Source: Budorcas taxicolor (Eukaryota > Chordata > Mammalia > Artiodactyla > Bovidae). From it: a DNA stretch of 64,000 bases. Under the pieces are notes generated by a model, which worked only from the letters and a program-made list of their open reading frames with translations, was not told the origin of the DNA and made no database searches. Below, piece after piece: positions 37,646 through 49,037 of this stretch. The position numbers were made by a program, and so were the translations under genes. Positions within the stretch are counted from its first letter, which is position 1; each line of letters begins with the position of its first letter. The DNA lies in the NCBI RefSeq assembly GCF_023091745.1, contig NW_026292662.1, forward strand, positions 186,001 to 250,000, written 5' to 3'.

Positions 37646-40079
37646 AGGTTCCTCTGGAATGGACTGAGACATCTGGGGGACTCCTGGAATGGTGGCACGA
37701 CCCTGGATTTCCTCTCGCCGTTCCTGTTGAGAGGGCCTCCTCTTGAGATGCGACGGGAATGCCGAGAACTCCTTCCCGACGAAGCAGGGAAAGGATCCCT
37801 CATCTCGATCTACGAGGTGGAAACGGGGCTCCTCTGGATTTGGGCGGGACCCCCGTGTTTCCACTCGAGTGGAGCCGGGTATGTCGGGGAACTTCTTGAT
37901 TTGCACCAAGGGTGTGAAGGACCCATTCGAAGTTCCAGAGGTGAGGTGTGATCAGCCTCGAGACGCCTCAGCGGAAATTGGCTTCATCTCCCCTGGAAGG
38001 GAGAACCGCCTGGATTTTCTCGAGTTGCGGCAGGTCTTCTTGAGTTACGACGGGGACCTCAGGGACCCGCTCTGGTGGTCTCAGCAAAGGCCAGTCCCCA
38101 TGCGAGTTGCTAGGGGCCCTCTCGGGATTCCTCTCCCGTCCATGCCGGGGCCTCAGTCCTTGTGTGGAGTCGGGGCCGGAACCTGAGGATTCCTCTCCAG
38201 TGTTGCCATGGATCTTGGGGTGCTTCTGAGTCTCCCCAGGGGAGTCAGACCTCATCTCGAGTGGGGGTATGCACGTGCGCTTTCCTCCCGAGCTGCAGCA
38301 GTAGTGGCACGCTTCCTGTCACGTGGATCAAGGGATCTGTGGCTTTCCCTCGAGGCTGTCCCTCGAGGCTTTCCCACAAGGCTTTCCCACAGGGCTGTGC
38401 CACGTGCCACCTTGGTGTGAGTCGATCCTCGGCGTGAAAGGCGAGCCGGTGAAGGGAAAAGAGGTTCCTCTGGAATGGACTGACACATCTGGGGGACTCT
38501 TGGAATGGTGGCACGACCCTGGAGTTCCTCTCGCCGTTCCTGTTGAGATGGCCTCCTCTTGAGATGCGACGGGAAGGCCGGGAACTCTTTCCCGATGAAG
38601 CAGGGAAAGGTTCCCTCATCTCGAGCTCCGAGGCGGAAACGGGGCTCCTCTGGATGTGGGCGGGACCCTCGTGTTTCCTCTCGAGTGGAGACGGGTATGT
38701 CGGGGAACTTCTTGAGTTGCACCAAGGCTGTGAAGGACCCTTTCGAAGTTCCAGAGGTGAGGTGTGATTAGCCTCGAGACACCTCTGCGGAAATGGGCCT
38801 CATCTCGCCTGGAGGGGAGAACCTCCTGGATTTTCTAGAGGTGAGGCAGGTCTTCTCGAGTTACGATGGGGACCTCAGGAACCCCCTCTGGTGGCCTCAG
38901 GAAAGGCCGGTTCCCATGCGAGTTTTGGGGGCCATCTCGGGATTCCTCTCCCGTCCATGCCGGGGCCTAAAACCTGGTGTGGAGTCGGGGCCGGAACGTG
39001 AGGATTCCTCTCCAGCGTTGCCATGTATCTTGCGGTGCCTCTCAGTCTCCCCAGGCGTGTCAGGCCTCGTCTCGAGTGGGGGCATGCACGTGCGCTTTCC
39101 TCCCGAGCTGCAGCAGTAGGGTCACGCTTCCTGTCACGTGGATCAAGGGATCTGTGGCTTTCCCTCGAGGCTGTCCCTCGAGGATTTCCCACGAGGCTTT
39201 CCCACAGGGCTGTGCCACGTGCCACCTTGGTGTGAGTCGATCCTCGGCGTGAAAGACGAGCCGGCAAAGGGAAAAGAGGTTCTTCTGGAATGGACTGAGA
39301 TATCTGGGGGACTCTTGGAATGGTAGCACGACCCTGGAGTTCCTCTCGCCGTTCCTGTTGAGAGGGCCTCCTCTTGAGATGCGACGCGAAGGCCGGGAAC
39401 TCTTTCCCGACGAAGCAGGGAAAGGATCCCTCACCTCGAGCTACGAGGCGGAAACGGGGCTCCTCTGGATGTGGGCGGGACCCTCCTGTTTCCTCTCGAG
39501 TGGAGATGGGCATGTCGGGGAACTTCTTGAGTTGCACCAAGGGTGTGAGGGACCCTTTCGAAGTTCCAGAGGTGATGTGTGATCAGCCTCGAGACGCGTC
39601 AGCGGAAATGGGCCTCATCTCGCCTGGAGGGGAGAACCTTCTGGATTTTCTCGAGTAGCGGCAGGTCTTCTCCAGTTAAGATGGGGACCTCAGGGACCCG
39701 CTCTGGTGGCCTCAGGAAAGGCCAGTCCCCATGCGAGTTGCTAGGGGCCATCTCGGGATTCCTCTCCCGTCCATGCTGGGGCCTAAGACCTTGTGTGGAG
39801 TTGGGGCCGCAACCTGAGGATTCCTCTCCAGTGTTGCCATGGATCTTGGGGTGCTTCTGAGTCTCCCCAGGGGAGTCAGGCCTCGTCTCGAGTGGGGGCA
39901 TGCACGTGCGCTTTCCTCCCGAGCTGCAGCAGTAGTGTCATGCTTCCTGGCACGTGGATCAAGGGATCTGTGGCTTTCCCTTGAGGCTTTCCCACGAGGC
40001 TTTCCCAAAGGGCCGTGCCACGTGCCACCTTGGTGTGAGTCGATCCTCGGCGTGAAAGACGAGCCGGTGAAGGGAAAAG
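37646..40079. repeat. Higher-order repeat D, copy 1 (3-mer, 2,434 bp) in the diverged domain
   Basis: Three diverged monomers (about 815, 816 and 803 bp) recur exactly 2,434 bp to the right. Shared markers include GGATTTGGGCGGGACCCCC (37,836 and 40,270), the stretch CATGCGAGTTTTGGGGGCC lacking several bases (38,916 and 41,350), and TTCTCCAGTTAAGATGG (39,668 and 42,102). No difference between copies was seen by eye. This is striking because other neighbours in this domain differ at many positions. Confidence 0.85.
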
Positions 40080-42513
40080 AGGTTCCTCTGGAATGGACTG
40101 AGACATCTGGGGGACTCCTGGAATGGTGGCACGACCCTGGATTTCCTCTCGCCGTTCCTGTTGAGAGGGCCTCCTCTTGAGATGCGACGGGAATGCCGAG
40201 AACTCCTTCCCGACGAAGCAGGGAAAGGATCCCTCATCTCGATCTACGAGGTGGAAACGGGGCTCCTCTGGATTTGGGCGGGACCCCCGTGTTTCCACTC
40301 GAGTGGAGCCGGGTATGTCGGGGAACTTCTTGATTTGCACCAAGGGTGTGAAGGACCCATTCGAAGTTCCAGAGGTGAGGTGTGATCAGCCTCGAGACGC
40401 CTCAGCGGAAATTGGCTTCATCTCCCCTGGAAGGGAGAACCGCCTGGATTTTCTCGAGTTGCGGCAGGTCTTCTTGAGTTACGACGGGGACCTCAGGGAC
40501 CCGCTCTGGTGGTCTCAGCAAAGGCCAGTCCCCATGCGAGTTGCTAGGGGCCCTCTCGGGATTCCTCTCCCGTCCATGCCGGGGCCTCAGTCCTTGTGTG
40601 GAGTCGGGGCCGGAACCTGAGGATTCCTCTCCAGTGTTGCCATGGATCTTGGGGTGCTTCTGAGTCTCCCCAGGGGAGTCAGACCTCATCTCGAGTGGGG
40701 GTATGCACGTGCGCTTTCCTCCCGAGCTGCAGCAGTAGTGGCACGCTTCCTGTCACGTGGATCAAGGGATCTGTGGCTTTCCCTCGAGGCTGTCCCTCGA
40801 GGCTTTCCCACAAGGCTTTCCCACAGGGCTGTGCCACGTGCCACCTTGGTGTGAGTCGATCCTCGGCGTGAAAGGCGAGCCGGTGAAGGGAAAAGAGGTT
40901 CCTCTGGAATGGACTGACACATCTGGGGGACTCTTGGAATGGTGGCACGACCCTGGAGTTCCTCTCGCCGTTCCTGTTGAGATGGCCTCCTCTTGAGATG
41001 CGACGGGAAGGCCGGGAACTCTTTCCCGATGAAGCAGGGAAAGGTTCCCTCATCTCGAGCTCCGAGGCGGAAACGGGGCTCCTCTGGATGTGGGCGGGAC
41101 CCTCGTGTTTCCTCTCGAGTGGAGACGGGTATGTCGGGGAACTTCTTGAGTTGCACCAAGGCTGTGAAGGACCCTTTCGAAGTTCCAGAGGTGAGGTGTG
41201 ATTAGCCTCGAGACACCTCTGCGGAAATGGGCCTCATCTCGCCTGGAGGGGAGAACCTCCTGGATTTTCTAGAGGTGAGGCAGGTCTTCTCGAGTTACGA
41301 TGGGGACCTCAGGAACCCCCTCTGGTGGCCTCAGGAAAGGCCGGTTCCCATGCGAGTTTTGGGGGCCATCTCGGGATTCCTCTCCCGTCCATGCCGGGGC
41401 CTAAAACCTGGTGTGGAGTCGGGGCCGGAACGTGAGGATTCCTCTCCAGCGTTGCCATGTATCTTGCGGTGCCTCTCAGTCTCCCCAGGCGTGTCAGGCC
41501 TCGTCTCGAGTGGGGGCATGCACGTGCGCTTTCCTCCCGAGCTGCAGCAGTAGGGTCACGCTTCCTGTCACGTGGATCAAGGGATCTGTGGCTTTCCCTC
41601 GAGGCTGTCCCTCGAGGATTTCCCACGAGGCTTTCCCACAGGGCTGTGCCACGTGCCACCTTGGTGTGAGTCGATCCTCGGCGTGAAAGACGAGCCGGCA
41701 AAGGGAAAAGAGGTTCTTCTGGAATGGACTGAGATATCTGGGGGACTCTTGGAATGGTAGCACGACCCTGGAGTTCCTCTCGCCGTTCCTGTTGAGAGGG
41801 CCTCCTCTTGAGATGCGACGCGAAGGCCGGGAACTCTTTCCCGACGAAGCAGGGAAAGGATCCCTCACCTCGAGCTACGAGGCGGAAACGGGGCTCCTCT
41901 GGATGTGGGCGGGACCCTCCTGTTTCCTCTCGAGTGGAGATGGGCATGTCGGGGAACTTCTTGAGTTGCACCAAGGGTGTGAGGGACCCTTTCGAAGTTC
42001 CAGAGGTGATGTGTGATCAGCCTCGAGACGCGTCAGCGGAAATGGGCCTCATCTCGCCTGGAGGGGAGAACCTTCTGGATTTTCTCGAGTAGCGGCAGGT
42101 CTTCTCCAGTTAAGATGGGGACCTCAGGGACCCGCTCTGGTGGCCTCAGGAAAGGCCAGTCCCCATGCGAGTTGCTAGGGGCCATCTCGGGATTCCTCTC
42201 CCGTCCATGCTGGGGCCTAAGACCTTGTGTGGAGTTGGGGCCGCAACCTGAGGATTCCTCTCCAGTGTTGCCATGGATCTTGGGGTGCTTCTGAGTCTCC
42301 CCAGGGGAGTCAGGCCTCGTCTCGAGTGGGGGCATGCACGTGCGCTTTCCTCCCGAGCTGCAGCAGTAGTGTCATGCTTCCTGGCACGTGGATCAAGGGA
42401 TCTGTGGCTTTCCCTTGAGGCTTTCCCACGAGGCTTTCCCAAAGGGCCGTGCCACGTGCCACCTTGGTGTGAGTCGATCCTCGGCGTGAAAGACGAGCCG
42501 GTGAAGGGAAAAG
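40080..42513. repeat. Higher-order repeat D, copy 2 (3-mer, 2,434 bp)
   Basis: Second head-to-tail copy. Identity runs on to 42,551 and then breaks at 42,552 (CTCTTGG against CTCCTGG). The left border is the T/G difference at 37,645/40,079. Apparent perfect identity means either a very recent duplication or an assembly duplication. Confidence 0.83.
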
Positions 42514-44029
42514 AGGTTCCTCTGGAATGGACTGAGACATCTGGGGGACTCTTGGAATGGTGGCACGACCCTGGAGTTCCTCTCGCCGTTCCTGTTGAGA
42601 GGGCCTCCTCTTGAGATGCGACGGGAACGCCGGGAACTCTTTCCCGACGAAGCAGGGAAAAGATCAATCATCTCGAGCTACGAGGCAGAAACGGGGTACC
42701 TCTGGATGTGGGCGGGACCCTCGTGTTTCCTCTAGAGTGGAGTCAAGTATGTTGGGGAACTTCTTGATTTGCACCAAGGGTGTGAAGGACCCTTTCGAAG
42801 TTCCAGAGGTGAGGTGTGATCAGCCTCGAGACGCCTCTTCGGAAATGGGCCTCATCTCGCCTGGAGGGGAGAACCTCCTGGATTTTCTCGAGTTGCGGCA
42901 GATCTTCTCGAGTTACGACGGGGACCTCAGGGACCCGCTCTGGTGGCCTCAGGAAAGGCCAGTCCCCATATGAGTTGCTAGGGGCCCTCTCGGGATTCCT
43001 CTGCCGTCCATGCCGGGGCCTAAGACCTTGTGTGGGGTCGTGGCCGGAAACTGAGGATTCCTCTCCAGTGTTGCCATGGATCTTGGGGTGACTCTGAGTC
43101 TCCCCAGGGGAGTCAAGCCTCGTCTCGAGTGGGGGCATGCACGTGCACTTGCCTCCCGAGCTTCAGCAGTAGTGTCAAACTTCCTGTCACGTGGATCAAG
43201 GGATCTGTGGCTTTCCCACGAAGCATTCCCACAGGGCTGTGCCACGTGCCACCTTGGTGTGAGTCGATCCTCGGCGTGAAAGACGAGCCGGTGAAGGGAA
43301 AAGAGGTTCCTCTGGAATGGAGTGAGACATCTGGGGGACTCTTGATATGGTGGCACGACCCTGGAGTTCCCCTCGCCGTTCCTATTGAGGGGGCCTCTTC
43401 TTGAGATGCGACGGGAACGCCGGGAATTCTTTCCCGACGAAGCAGGGAAAGGATCCCCCATCTCGAGCTATGAGGCGGAAACGGGGCTCCTCTGGATGTG
43501 GGTGGGACCCTCGTCTTTCCTCTCGAGTGGAGACGGGTATGTCGGGGAACTTCTTGAGTTGCACCAAGGCTGTGAAGGACCCTTTCGAAGTTCCAGAGGT
43601 GAGGTGTGATTAGCCTCGAGACGCCGCAGCGGAAATGGGCCTCATCTCGCCTGGAGGGGAGAACCTCCTGGATTTTCTCGAGTTGCGGCAGGTCTTCTCG
43701 AGTTACGACGGGGACCTCAGGGACCCGCTCTGGTGGCCTCAGGAAAGGCCGGTCCCCATGCGAGTTGCTAGGGGCCCACTCGTTATTCCTCTCCCGTCGA
43801 TGCCGGGGCCTAAGACCTTGTGTGGAGTTGGGGCCGGAACCTGAGGATTCCTCTCCAGTGTTGACATGGATCTTGGGGTGCCTCTGAGTCTCCCCGGGGG
43901 AGTTGAGGCCTCCTCTCCAGTGGGGGCATGCACGTGCGCTTTCCACCCGAGCTGCAGCAGTAGTGTCACGCTTCCTGGCACGTGGATCAAGGGATCTGTG
44001 GCTTTCCCTCGAGGCTTTCCCTCGAGAAT

Positions 44030-44045
44030 TTCCCACGCTGGAGGA
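44030..44045. other. Junction satellite I to satellite II
   Basis: Satellite I stops inside its 13-bp subrepeat (TTTCCCAC, 44,029-44,036), and satellite II starts at once with GCTGGAGGAGCCC. There is no intervening unique sequence and only a base or two of shared sequence at the switch. This suggests a simple illegitimate junction between the two families. Confidence 0.8.
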
Positions 44046-47000
44046 GCCCTGTAGTTGCCCTCCCCTTCCCTTTAATAGAGCCCTCACTGCTGGAGCGATT
44101 GTCAGTGTGCAACCCACCGGCCCTTAAGCCCTCCCCAAGGACCCCTGGGGACTAGGTCAAAGGCAAGGCAGGAGTGGAGCTGAGGCCACGAAAGCGCCAG
44201 CAGCGTCTCCCAGTCTCATTCAGGCTGCTCCATCCTGGTCAGGAAGCCTAACAGCGAGGCAAGTCTGGGCAAGGCTCGCCCAGGGCAGAGCAGCCTCACG
44301 CCAGGAACTCTGCCGGATTGGGCCTCTGAGCAGAGCTGGAGTCTGCCGTACTGGAGGCGCACTTGGCTCTGCCCAACAAGTGATTGCAGCTGCACGGAGC
44401 TGGGCTGCCTTCTCTTCCCCAGAGGAGGCTCGCTTCCCACATGCTGTGCACTAGCCTTCCAGGCGGGGGCTTCCCGCGCCTCCTGCAGGTCTTGGCTCAG
44501 GGGCTGCTTCCCCTGAGTTGGGGCTGTGGGCGGGAGCCCAGACACGCAGGGGCAGGCCCCAACCACCTGCACACGTCTCTGCTGGGGAGGAGAGCACTAG
44601 AGAAATGACGTCTGTTAGGCACCTTCTGGGCGGTCACGGAGTCAGCCTCCGGGTGTGTGGGGCTGCAGACCACAGCCAGGGACCCTGGGAGCCTGGTGCT
44701 CTCCGTTCTCTGCTGAGTCTGGGCGGCCAAGGAACCGCTGGAGCAGCCCTGACGTTGCCCTCCCCTTCCCTGTGTCACAGCTCTCACTGCTGGAGCCCTT
44801 GGCAGTGTGCAACCCACCGGCCCCTAAGCCCTCTGTAAGGACGCCTGGGGAATAGGTGCAAAGCTAAGGCAGGCGTGGAGCTGAGGCCGGAAAGGCGCCA
44901 GGAGCGTCTCCCATTCTCGCTAGCCTGCTCCTTCCTGGTCAGGAAGCCTAGCAGCGAGGCAAGTCTGGGCAAGGCTCGGCCAGGGCAGAGCAGCCTCACG
45001 CCAGGAACTCTGCCAGATTGGGCCTCTGAGCAGAGCTGAAGCTCTCCCGTACTGGAGTTACACTGCGCTCCGCCAAGAAGTGATTGCAGCTGCCCGGAGC
45101 TGGGGTGCCTCCTCTTCCCCAGAGGATACTGGCTTCCCGAATGCTGTGCACTTGCCTTCCAGGCGGGGGCGCCCCGCGCCTCCTGCAGGTCTTGGCTCAG
45201 GGGCTGCTTCCCCTGAGCTGGGGCTGTGGGCGGGAGCCCAGACACGCAGGGGCAAGCCCCAACCACCTGCACACGTCTCTGCTGGGGAGGAGAGCGCTAG
45301 GGACATGACGTCTGTCAGGCAACCTCTGGGCGCCCACGGAGTCAGCCTCTTGGTGTGTGGGGCTGCAGACCACAGCCAGGGGTCCCTGGGAGCCTTGTGT
45401 TCTCCGTGTGGCGCTGAGTCTGGGCGGCAATACAACCGCTGGAGGAGCCCTGCAGTTGCCCTCCCCTTCCCTCTAATAGAGCCTTCAGTGCTGGAGTGCT
45501 TGGCAGTGTGCAACCCACCGGCCCTTAAGCCCTCCCCAAGGACGCCTGGGGACTAGATGCAAAGGCAAGGCAGGAGCGGAGCTGAGGCCAAGAAGGCGCC
45601 AGTGGGGTCTCCCAGTCTTGCACACCCAGCTCCTTCCTGGGCAGGAAGCCTAGCAGCGAGGCATGTCTGGGCAAGGCTCGCCCAGCCCAGAGCAGCCTCG
45701 GCCCAGGAACTCTGCCTGATCGGACCTCTGAGCAGAGCTGGAGCTCTGCCATACTGGATGCCCACTCGGCTTTGCTGAAGCAAGGCTTGCAGCCGCTCCC
45801 GGCTGGGCTGCTTCGTCTTCCCCCGAGGAGGCTCGCTTCCCCCCCGTGCTGTGCACTTGGCTTCCAGGCGGGGGCGCCCCGCGCCTCCTGCAGGGCTTGG
45901 CTCAGGGGCTGCTTCCCCTGTGCTGGGGCTTTGTGAGGTAGCCCAGATACGCAGCGGCAGGCCCAACAACCTGCACACGTCTCTCCTGGGGAGGAGAGTG
46001 CTAGGGAAGCTACGTCTTTCAGGCACATGCTGTGCGTCCACGGGGTCAGCCTCCGTTTGTGCGGGGCTGCAGACCACACCAGGGGCCCTGGGAGCCTGGT
46101 GCTCTCTATGCGGCGCTGAGTCTGGGCAGCCAAGCAACCGCTGGAGGAGCCCTGCAGTTGCCCTTCCCTTCCCTCTGACAGAGCTCTCACTGCTGGAGCC
46201 CTTTGCAGTGTGGAATCCACCGGCCCCTCAGCCCCGCCAAGACGCTTGGGGCATAGGTGACAAGGCAAGGCAGGAGCGGAGCTGAGGCCAGGAAGGCGCC
46301 AGTGGCGTCTTTCAGCCTCGTGCAGCCTGCTCCTTCCTGGGCAGGAAGCCTAGCAGGGAGGAAAGTCTGGGTAAGTCTCGCCCAGGGCAGAGCAGCCTCG
46401 CGCCAGGAACTCTGCCAGATCGGGCCTCTGAGCAGAATTCCAGCTCTGCTGTACTGGAGGCACACTCGGAACCGCCCAAGCAGGGCTTGCAGCCACTCAC
46501 GGTTGGGTTGCCTCGTCTTCCATCGAGGAGGCTCGATTCCCCGCATGCTCTGGCCTCGGCTTCCAGGCAGGGGGGCCCCGCACCTCCTGCTGGACTTGGC
46601 TCAGGGGCTGCTTTCCCTTCTGGGGCTGTGTGAGGGAGCCCAGACACGGAGGGGCAGGCCCCAATCACCTGCATACGTCTCTGCTGGGGAGGAGAGCCCA
46701 TGGGAATCTAAGTCTGTCAGGCAGCTTCCGAGCGCCCACGGAGTAAGCCTCCGTGTGTGGGGGGCTGCAGACCACAGCCAGGGGCCGTGGGAGCCTTGTG
46801 CTCTCCGTGTGGCGCTGAGTCTGGGCGGCCAAGCAACCGCTGGAGGAGCCCTGCAGTAGCCCTCCACTTCGCTATGACCGAGCCCTCACTCCTGGAGCGC
46901 TTGGCAGTGTGCAACCCACCGGCCACTAAGCCCTCTCCAAGGACGCCTGGGGCCTGGGTGCAAAGGCAAGGCATGAACGGAGCTGAGGCCAGGAAGGCGC

Positions 47001-49037
47001 CAGTGGCGTTTCCCAGCCTCTCGCAGCCTGCTCCTTCCTGGGCAAGAAGGCTAGCTTCGAGGCAAGTGTGGGCAAGGCTCCCCCAGGGCAGAGCAGCCTC
47101 GCCCCCAGGAACTCTACTAGATCGGACCTCTGAGCCGAGCTGGAGCTCTGCCGTACTGGAGGCGCACTCGGCTCCGCACTAGCAGGGCCTGCAGCCGCAC
47201 ACGGCTTGGCTCCCTCGACTCTTGCCAAGGAGGCTCGCTTCCCCGCATATTGTGCAGTAGGCTTGCAGGCAGGGAGACCCGGCGCCTCCTGCAGGTCTCG
47301 GTTCCGGGGCTACTTCCCTTGAGCTGGGGCTGTGGGCAGGAGTCCAGACACGCAGGGGCAGGACCCAACAACCTGCACCTGTCTCTGCTGGGGAGGAGAG
47401 CCCGTGGGAATCTACGTCTGTCAGGCATCTTCTGGGCGCCACGGAGTCAGCCTCCGGGTGTGTGGGGCTGCAGACCACACCCAGGGGCACTGGGAGCCTT
47501 GTGCTCTCCGTGTGGCGCTGAGTCTGGGTGGCAAAGCACTGCAGGAGGAGCACTGCAGTTTCCCTCCCCTTTCCTCTGACAGAGCCCTGACTGCTGGAGC
47601 GCGTGGCAGTGTGAAACCCACCAGCCCCTAAGCCCTCCCCAAGGACGCCTGGGGCCTAGGTGCAAAGGCAAAGCAGGAGCGGAGCTGAGACCAGGAAGGC
47701 ACCAGTGGCGTCACCCAGCCTCGCACAGCCTGCTCCTTCCTGGGCAAGAAGGCTAAGCGCGAGGCAAATCTGCCCAAGTCTCCCCCAGCGCAGAGCAGCC
47801 TCGCAACAGGATCTACAACAGATCGGACCTCTGAGCACACCTGGAGCTCTGCCGTACGGGAGGCGAACGTGGCTCCTCCCAATCAGGGATTGCAGCCGCA
47901 CGCTGCTGGGCTGCCTCCTCTTCCGCTTAGGAGGCTCTCTTCGCAACTGCTGTACTCTCGCCTTCCAGGCGGGGGCGCCCCGCGCCTCCTGCAGGTCTTG
48001 GCTCAGGGGCTGCTTCCCCTGAGCTGGGGCTGTGGGCGGGAGCCCAGACACGCAGGGGCAGGCCCCAACCACCTGCACATGTCTCTGCTGTGGAGGAGAG
48101 CACTAGGGAAATGACGTCTGTTAGGCACCTTCTGGGCTCTCACGGAGTCAGCCTCCGGGTGTGTGGGGCTGCAGACCACAGCCAGGGGCCCTGGGAGCCT
48201 GGTGCTCTCCGTGCCCTGCTGAGTCTGGGCGGCCAAGGAACCGCTGGAGCAGCCCTGACCTTGCCCTCCCCTTCCCTATGACAGAGCTCTCACTGCTGGA
48301 GCCCTTGGCAGTGTGCAACCCACCGGCCCCTAAGCCCTCTGCAAGGACGCCTGGGAACAAGGTGCGAAGCTAAGGCAGGCGTGGAGCTGAGGCCAGGAAG
48401 GCGCCAGGAGCGTCTCCCATTCGCGCTAGCCTGCTCCTTCCTGGTCAGGAAGCCTAGCAGCGAGGCAAGTCTGGGGAAGGCTCGGCCAGGGCAGAGCAGC
48501 CTCACGCCAGGAACTCTGCCAGATCGGGCCTCTGAGCAGAGCTGGAGCTCTGCGGTACTGGAGGCCCACTTGGCTCCGCCCAAGAAGTGATTGTAGCTGC
48601 ACGGAGCTGGGCTGCCTCCTCTTCCCCAGAGGAGGCTGGCTTCCCGCATGCTGTGCACTAGCCTTCCCGGCAGGGGCGCCCCGCGCCTCCTGCAGGTCTT
48701 GGCACAGGGGCTGCTTCCCCTGAGCTGGGGCTGTGGGCGGGAGCCCAGATACGCAGGGGCAGGCCCCAACCACCTGCACACGTCTCTGCTGGGGAGGACA
48801 GCACTAGGGAAATGACGTCTGTCAGGCACCTTCTGGGCGCCCACAGAGGAAGCCTCCGGGTTGTGGGGCTGCAGACCACAGCCAGGGCCCCTGTGAGTCT
48901 GGTGCTCTCTGCGCTGTACTGAGTCTGGGCGGCCAAGCAATCGCTGGAGGAGCCCCGCAGTTGCCCTTCCCTTCCCTTCCCTCTGACAGAGCTCGTATTG
49001 CTGGAGCCCTTGGCTTTGTGGCACTCACTAGCCCCTA
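44037..49037. repeat. Satellite II tandem array (seven ~700-bp units plus a partial unit)
   Basis: Units begin at GCTGGAGGAGCCCTGCAG: 44,037; 44,737; 45,438; 46,140; 46,839; 47,541 (degenerate start); 48,243; and a partial unit 48,943-49,037. Lengths are 700, 701, 702, 699, 702, 702 and 700 bp, all head-to-tail. Every unit carries landmarks such as GTGCAACCCACCGGCCCCTAA, CTGAGTCTGGGCGG and GGGGAGGAGAG. Unit size and composition fit the caprine satellite II / bovine 1.723 family (recalled, not searched). Units are clearly diverged. Those around 44.6-45.3 kb resemble those around 48.1-48.8 kb (offset about 3,505 bp, five units) better than their immediate neighbours. Open frames here of up to ~250 codons on both strands are read-through of the repeat, not genes. 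Confidence 0.88.

Larger units (their letters stand above)
1..44036. repeat. Satellite I tandem array (about 54 monomers of ~816 bp)
   Basis: The same block returns every 816 bp. With monomer starts set at the CCTCGTCTCGAG motif, starts fall at 1, 817, 1633, 2449, 3265, 4081, 4897, 5713, 6529, 7344, 8160 and so on, 34 monomers to about 27,744 and about 20 more to 44,036. All monomers are head-to-tail in one orientation. The unit is GC-rich, CpG-rich and full of CTCGAG/TCGAG words, in keeping with the short-subrepeat origin known for the ruminant 1.714/1.715 satellites. Unit length and composition point to caprine/ovine satellite I (family recalled, not searched). Because 816 is divisible by 3, frames stay in register between monomers, which yields dozens of repeated spurious ORFs on both strands. 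The left edge of the window cuts the array, so its full length is unknown. Confidence 0.93.
28386..44036. repeat. Diverged satellite I domain (edge of array)
   Basis: From 28,386 the monomers change subfamily: GGACCTCTCGGG becomes GGGCCATCTCGGG, GGGCCTCAGTCC becomes GGGCCTAAGACC, and many private substitutions appear. Monomer spacing, measured at the GCATGCAC landmark, runs 812, 804, 802, 816, 814, 803, 814, 815, 803, 803, 814, 803, 803, 815, 816, 803, 815, 816, 803 and 791 bp. The length classes come mainly from gain or loss of a 13-bp subrepeat. Decay toward the edge is expected where unequal crossover homogenises the centre of an array but not its border. Confidence 0.8.

Noticed and set aside
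1..44036. CRISPR array or other prokaryotic repeat system
   Set aside because: Repeats are directly abutting 816-bp monomers without spacers, and the flanks carry ruminant SINEs and L1.
43113..44117. 334-codon minus-strand open frame
   Set aside because: It runs through satellite I and over the junction into satellite II; it is the satellite frame with a stop lost by mutation.
45525..46268. 247-codon minus-strand frame in satellite II (and a similar one at 48,290-49,024)
   Set aside because: Read-through of ~700-bp tandem units; the same peptide strings recur in other units with frameshifts.
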